In this document: in pieces, positions 58,241 to 64,000 of the stretch
Numbering within the stretch: the stretch's first letter is position 1
Layout: every line of letters starts with the position of its first letter
Source: Haemonchus contortus
Taxonomy: Eukaryota; Nematoda; Chromadorea; Rhabditida; Trichostrongylidae
Assembly: GCA_000469685.2 (NCBI GenBank)
Contig: LS997563.1
Location: 3,669,281-3,733,280, forward strand
Reading direction: 5' to 3'
DNA: 64,000 nt
Made by a program: the position numbers and the translations under genes
The notes under the pieces: model-generated
Told to the model about the DNA's origin: nothing
Databases searched by the model: none
What the model saw: only the letters and a program-made list of their open reading frames with translations

Positions 58241-61200
58241 CGAGTAATACAACCTTCCACAACCTAAAACTCTCAAAATTCAAGATTCCCTCAAAATTTC
58301 GGTCTATCCATAAAGGTTCGAAAAGCAAAATCTAGACTGCTTCTAAGACTCACGGGGCTATGTTATCGGAAATTGCATTTGCCGTGGTCTTAGATCATTT
58401 CCTCTGTAGGCATGCCAAATGGAGTTCTTATATGGCCTCGTCAAGCAGAAAAAAAGGACTCTGTGACGGCAGAGGATTAGCGCTAGCGAGAAGAGGATTA
58501 GGGAAAAAGCCTGGGTTTTTTTAATGGTGGGCAGTGGCTTTGGCCTGGAGGCAATCGGGAATAACCCATTTTTTTGGCTTACAATTACTTCTCAAAAAAG
58601 AATACTGGAAGCTGATGAATTATTCATAAAACCCATGTCTTTCTAGGGGTTCCCTCCTGAATTCCAAATAAGGAGAGTCTTTGACTCTCTTTCGCTTTGG
58701 AGGAACCCTTGTATGAGCGCTGCTTTGTGGGAGCCTTTACAAAGGAGTTTCTTCCTGGTTGAATGGGTTTTTGTCATTTTTCAGAGAAAAAACTATTACA
58801 TGTACTACTGGTAAAAAGCCCCGTCTAGCACTTTCTGTTTACTATGTCGCACAGCAGAAAACAAAGACTCGATTACTCGGTTCTCAATCTCAGGTAGTTG
58901 CAGCATTGGCAAACAATTCCATTCAAACCCTGACCGCTCCAATTTCCTACGCTCTTGCTCCTACTGGAAATACTCTCAAAAGAATGGCCAAATAGGAGCC
59001 CTCAAGCTACATTAAAAGGCCCCTCCTCCCTTCTAGAATCCTCGGCCTATAGCAGGCCTTTTGGTCAAGTCGGAGGCTTAAGCAGTGGACAGAAGCCTGG
59101 AATAGACCGAGAGCCATCGAGGTTGCGCCTCGCATGTGCTTTCTACCCGAAAAAGTGGTGACAAATTCCCCATGTTTTCGAAGAGTCGTTCCATTTCCAG
59201 TGCTCCGTTCTTTGCTGAATCGCCGACGACTCTGCATCAGATTTGAAAGTAAAAATCAAATTACAAGGATGCCTTCTGTATTGGAGCGGAATTCCTTTGT
59301 AGTTATCCAGTTTCCTTAATCGAATTTCACTGGGAAAAAACTTTATGGAATTTTGCAAACTGCACTGAAGGTGGTTTCAGAGAACAGGATGCACTATTTT
59401 CCACTTGTTATTCAAAGGTTGCTCGATAGGTTTGAGGTTCTGCTGTCGATTTCGACAGGAACACGTGTCACCTCAGCAAGGACACTTGGTGCTCTGCACC
59501 TCGCGGAACCGGGGGTTCAACCTCATTAGGGGGCATTTAAAATGAGCAGGGATAGAGCTGTTCCCTGGGAAAGCAAAAAACTGACTGCGCTGCCATCAGT
59601 CAGTGCAGGTATAGCGGCAAGAAGAGCCTTATGACACGTACCATGCACAGATCGGACGCCAAGATGGTCAATCAGAAATTCCTTCGTCCATCACAACCAC
59701 TCAATGCTGATCATATTTACCTAAAACTAAAGTAAACAGAAGTATATCAGTGCAGTTGACGTCCCTCTTGTGCCCGCCGCCCACGGCATGTGGAACGATA
59801 CCCGGCTTCCACTGTCGGCCGTATAGTCCAGGGATCAAGCCCCAGATCGGTACTCGTCCGGGTCAAGGGAGCTTTCGTTTTAGGGCCACTCATTTGGTAG
59901 GATAAGTATTGCACACCGGCTGCTCCAGTGACCACACCTTCTCCCCCCCCCCCCCACCTCCACTCTCTGCCCCGTCGTATTAACGGAAATGGAGTGAGTG
60001 CTGCACATTGGAAATTCTACGAATCGAAGTCCTATGCGTAAGTGCATTCCAAAACGGGTTAGATCAACACCAAACAACACTTTACACTTTATTCTTCTAC
60101 TATTCTCCCAGCAATAACACCCAGTCACCTGTTTCTTACCTTTGTTTGCCTTCATTTTAATCGGCCTGCGAAAGACGATCTTCAATCTCCAAGGTGGAAA
60201 AAGGGGAGAAGCCAGCCGTGGGAAAACTCGCTTAACTGCCCTGAAGCTGTCTGCAAAGTTTTTTTTTACTTTTCCGCAGCTTCTAGAGGTCTCTAAAGGG
60301 GTCAGAACTGTAATCTGGTCCTTCGGGAGGTCCCGAATAGCGTCTTGCCTAGCCATCGAGGGAACTGATGGGTCACTGCTTCTTCTACTTGGTACGTCGC
60401 TTTAGTTCTGGTTATGTTTATGTTTTTCAAGTAGTCGATGCTGGGGCATCCACTGGAACACGCAATTATAATGCCGTGAGAAGAACGGAAAAATTGGGGA
60501 TGGGGACGGGGGTTGGTGTTGTTGCAATGCGATAGGTTGTTGTTGTGCATGAGTGAGAGAGTACGTAGCGACGGTGTTTTTGCTGCTCGCTCTCACAGCT
60601 ACCGACATCTCACCCCCCCCCCCCCCTCCAGCAGTCATTCTACGGCGTTGCTATGTACGTATGTGACTTCGAACCGCGACTCGTCTTACTAAGCAGTAAT
60701 CCTCTGTTTCGCCGAAAGTAGGATATCCCCCCGTGCTCCAAACGCCCGCGACGACCTCCCAAGAATATTTCTGAAGTAGGGGAGCTTCTTTATGGATTGA
60801 TGGTCCTCTAGACACTACGCGAATGCACAAATTTCATCAGCTGACGTGCAGCATGGGCTCTTATACGCTCTTTAGACGCCTTCGCCTCCCTCTCCACACA
60901 ACAATTGTTCTCTCTTCAGCCGGGCTAATTCTGGCCTGCAACGACGAGGGTTCCCCACCCATCGCAAAGAGGTAGACCATTGATCGGCCACCGCGACGCC
61001 CTCCCTCCGCGTAGCGGCTCGATTTGGCTCCGCTCCAAATGCAGTTAATCTTGGGCTCATGCCAACTGTGCCAGTGATGACGGCATGCACTGCATGCGGC
61101 TGCTTAGAAGCTATTCGTTCTTGCCTCCTGGCAACGCTCCAATACTCCTCATCATTTCGCTTTTTCCTCTATCCACCTTCAAATCCCTGACATATCCGTT

Positions 61201-61799
61201 TCAGCTCGAAAAACCTTGTCAGCCCAGGTCATTCTGCTCCAGACTGGAGCAGGAGAAAAGGGGTGGACCTCATTAAGAATGAGCAGACATTGCGACCTCT
61301 GGACGAGAACTGCACCAGCTGGCTGCACCCATGTATCACTGAAGTGTGTTGGTCAGGCTCGGCTGTTTGATGTTACGCGATGTCGACCATCTGTTATTGG
61401 GATCCAATAAAACACGACTCGGGTGGTGGTTGTTCAGTTTGCTCAGTCCAATCCACTCACTCTTCGGGACGTCAGATGGAGATGGGTGGTGGGGAACATT
61501 CCTCTTGTTGCTTCATTATTACTCCTTCCTGTGCCTCTCAGATCTCATAGAAAGTTTATAGCGTTGTTTTGCAATTGCCAATTCATTTCCCCCTGCTCTG
61601 TCAATGAATGAATGGGCGGAGGATGATGTTTGCTCGCGAATTCCAGCTAAGCGGAACGTAAACGTAGTGCATTCCTTCATAGGAATTCTCTCGGGCTCCC
61701 AAACCGAACTTGCCATCTCCTCTCCTTCCCTTCGACGGGAATCTTAGGTCCATTGCCTTTTGGAGGATCACCGTAGTTCCCCTGAGAGAAATACCCTTC

Positions 61800-61882
61800 T
61801 TCTTCCTCCAGCTTTGCCCTAGTCGTGACTTAAAGCTCTATCACTTCCTCCAGTTCCTGCCTAGCCTCGACTTAAAGCCTCT
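61800..61882 (+). repeat. Short diverged tandem repeat
   Basis: CTTCCTCCAGCTTTGCCCTA then GTCGTGACTTAAAGCTC, followed by CTTCCTCCAGTTCCTGCCTA then GCCTCGACTTAAAGCCTC. Period about 43 bases. Confidence 0.7.
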
Positions 61883-63243
61883 GGTGAGGTCATGTGTCTT
61901 GCTCTAACCCACTCTAGCCATCTCACTTTATTATGCGAAACTCATACATATTTGAGGGCACTCTCCCGAGCTCTGTTGATCCCATACACACTTGTCACTT
62001 TGCATTGTTCATTGATGGGACTAAATCCAGTCGTAATTGTTATGGGGTGTTGGTTGGTGGGGGGATGTGAATCAAAATGGCAACGGGCGAGTTTTCATTG
62101 CTCTCGTTTTTCCCCACGTTTCTTCTTTGTTTACTCAGCTGAATTGTGAGACCCGATCTGCTAGCTAGCGTGGTGTATGTGTGTGTATCTGTGGATTCTA
62201 GCACTACAATTCATCGCTTTCGTTCTGCTAACATTTCCCGATCGGGAGCGGAATTGTCCTTTTTGTGCTGCCTTATCACTCAGATCACTTTCATCGTGTT
62301 TCTTCGACATTAACGGCATCGAGCCCATTCACTTCCCTACTATGTTTGCGTTATCATCATAAAGCACATATGTGGGGCGGAAGTCAAATTATTGACATTA
62401 CGTCTCACGATCGGTTCCATTTATTGGTTCCCCACTTCGATATATTGATATGGACTAAAATTGCCCAGCACCTCCTTGGGAACGTACATTTCTAACTGTA
62501 GAACAGACCTATAGAGATGGATTCAAAAACTGGAGGTGGAGCAGCCAGTCGTGCACCATATGCAGATATTTCCTGCCCAAGTTCAAGGTTTTAGATGCCT
62601 TTCCCTCAGTGAGTGGTTTATGGAATTTTCCGCAACCGAGTGAGGAAAAGTCAAGTCGTCTTTGCTTTCCCAGACAAGACTGGTATCAATTGGTGGATTC
62701 CCTAAGATAGACCTTCACTGGGGTCTCGGAAGTGCTTCGTAGTCTCTCCAAACACTGCTTTAATTCCGCATTAAACGTAACATGCCCTGAAGTGAATGGT
62801 AATCGTAGACTTTTTTGAAATCAAACCTCTTAGCAGTAACTCTTACCCATTCCTCTTTTTCGATTAGGCGATTAACATTTGTAAGGAGGGAGAAGCGAGA
62901 AGAAATTACTCACCACTAATCCTTACTTAAGTTATCTTCTTGAATCAGTGTTATTTCAACTTCCGTGCGTAAAAGAGGCATTCATGGAAAGATAAGAGGT
63001 TCACAAAAAAGTTTCAAAAAAGATTCCCTATGCACGCGCTCTATATCGCTGAAACTCTGATTAAAGAAAACTACTGCTTTCTCATTACTCAGCTTTCCTC
63101 CCCCACCTCCACCCATTTGACAGGTGAAACTTCCAGGTGGGATGTAAAACCTGTGTGAAACGAGATCGAGAGAGAAGATGAAATATAATAGCATCACGCC
63201 CGATTTGTCATGATCGCACCGGGTTTACATTTTGACGATTATA

Positions 63244-64000
63244 TTAGGTTGAGTCATAAGTCCTCGGACAAAATGACAGTGATGACTTCTAGCGATCATA
63301 ACTCTTGAAAGAGGTGACGAAAATGAACGTGCGAGGCATTGTGAGATAGAGTATGGAAAGCTCTTCTGAATGCATACTGGAGAAGGCACCTAACTGTTTC
63401 CATCACAGCAACTATGCCTCATGATTTCAAGCCGTCGCAACTCCACATCCGCAACACCATCATATTTATTTTTTTATCTGGCCATATACCCGCGGCAATC
63501 GATAGACGTGTGAAGGGCGTTCACAAGCAGGAGGCGTACAGTTTACAAGGGGCACCAGAAGTTCGCATCGGGCAAGTATTCCGTCGAAAATGAAGACCAT
63601 CCGGGACGCTCAATGAAGTTGGATTTGAAGGTGCTGCGGAGCCAGGTGGAAGCCGATCCGTATCAAACTACTCGTGAACTGGCAGTCACCCTTGGGGAGT
63701 CAGTCCACAATTCTTCGTGAACTGAAGTCAATCGACAAGGTGCGAAAGCTCGGTCCATAGATGCCTCACGCTTCGAAGCAGTATGACATAGACGCCACGA
63801 CGGGGTGGCACTTTCTCTCCTCACGCTCAAGGGCTCCACACGTGGCTCGAGTACCTAGTCACCAGGGGTGCGAAGTCGAACCTCTACTCTAACGTTCACC
63901 GGCGTGCTCAATGGATTGACAAAGGTGCGCATGCAGAAGACTCCCCCAGACCCGACGTAAACGCCAAGGAGGTTATGCTCTTATTCTGGTGCAGCGCTCT
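63244..64000 (+). mobile_element. mariner transposon, copy 2, cut by the window edge
   Basis: Starts TTAGGTTGAGTCATAAGTCC after a TA at 63242-63243, opposite in orientation to copy 1 at 14758-16017 and very similar to it along its whole visible length. The transposase reading frame already carries a TGA near 63340 where copy 1 has TTA, so this copy is also dead. [14 protein letters not shown] is visible near 63420, and sequence matching the middle of the transposase continues to the edge. The 3' inverted end lies outside the window. Confidence 0.9.

Larger units (their letters stand above)
47150..63243. other. Long gene-poor stretch
   Basis: Apart from the repeats listed separately I see no supportable gene. 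Open frames are short and overlapping on both strands, most start at non-ATG codons, and none shows a known domain. Homopolymer runs mark the region (G at 50686-50699; C at 59943-59955 and 60613-60625). Pyrimidine-rich tracts increase after 59900. Candidate but unproven exons lie at 53989-54117 (+, ATG then a GTAAGA donor) and 57245-57450 (-, lysine-rich frame ending at a stop). Confidence 0.4.

Noticed and set aside
59880..60356. 158-codon open frame on -
   Set aside because: Spans poly-C and pyrimidine-rich DNA. A possible ATGAAGGCAAACAAAG|GTAAGA donor is visible, but no further exon or domain supports a gene.

Overview
The window is eukaryotic, AT-leaning, intron-rich DNA that looks like a clade V (strongylid, hookworm-like) nematode. 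Three things point there: serpentine 7TM chemoreceptor genes split into short exons with GTRAGT donors and TTTCAG-like acceptors; an RTE-type non-LTR retrotransposon whose protein I recognise as the kind abundant in Ancylostoma-type genomes; and several mariner families. No bacterial operons, rRNA, CRISPR array or functional tRNA gene was found. The genus is an inference, not something the sequence proves.

Genes. Assembling exons by hand gives three complete, uninterrupted paralogous 7TM receptor genes with identical six-exon architecture (first four internal exon sizes 157, 124, 156, 96 nt; intron phases 1,2,0,0,0): gene A (+, 1554-5338, 306 aa), gene B (-, 10726-19617, 324 aa) and gene C (-, 28294-33993, 337 aa). 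A fourth member survives only as a broken first exon (-, about 43245-43468) with a recognisable copy of gene C's upstream region. Between C and the relic lies one enzyme gene, an inosine-uridine-type nucleoside hydrolase (+, 37317-42963, eight exons found, start exon not found).

Mobile DNA fills the introns and spacers. A 2,694-bp 5'-truncated RTE element (11844-14537) with a perfect 15-bp target duplication and an open 894-codon frame sits in intron 4 of gene B, next to a dead 1,260-bp mariner (14758-16017). A second copy of that mariner starts at 63244 and runs off the window. Two other mariner types are internally deleted (3047-3625; 31602-32483). At least twelve copies of a tRNA-derived SINE of about 300 bp are scattered across the window. 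Three copies of a compact 248-257 bp element with 9-11 bp target duplications, degenerate terminal inverted repeats and a shared signal-peptide-like short ORF form a probably undescribed MULE-like miniature family. Several long palindromes or foldbacks and a MITE family with AAGGCACAGTTCACGAT-type ends complete the picture.

Region by region: 1-1210 SINE and RTE debris; 1554-5338 gene A; 5339-10725 spacer with one full SINE; 10726-19617 gene B, inflated to 8.9 kb by transposons; 19618-28293 repeat-rich spacer; 28294-33993 gene C; 34028-37316 spacer; 37317-42963 nucleoside hydrolase; 43245-43990 receptor relic; 43990-63243 a long stretch with repeats, foldbacks and homopolymer runs but no gene I can support; 63244-64000 mariner.
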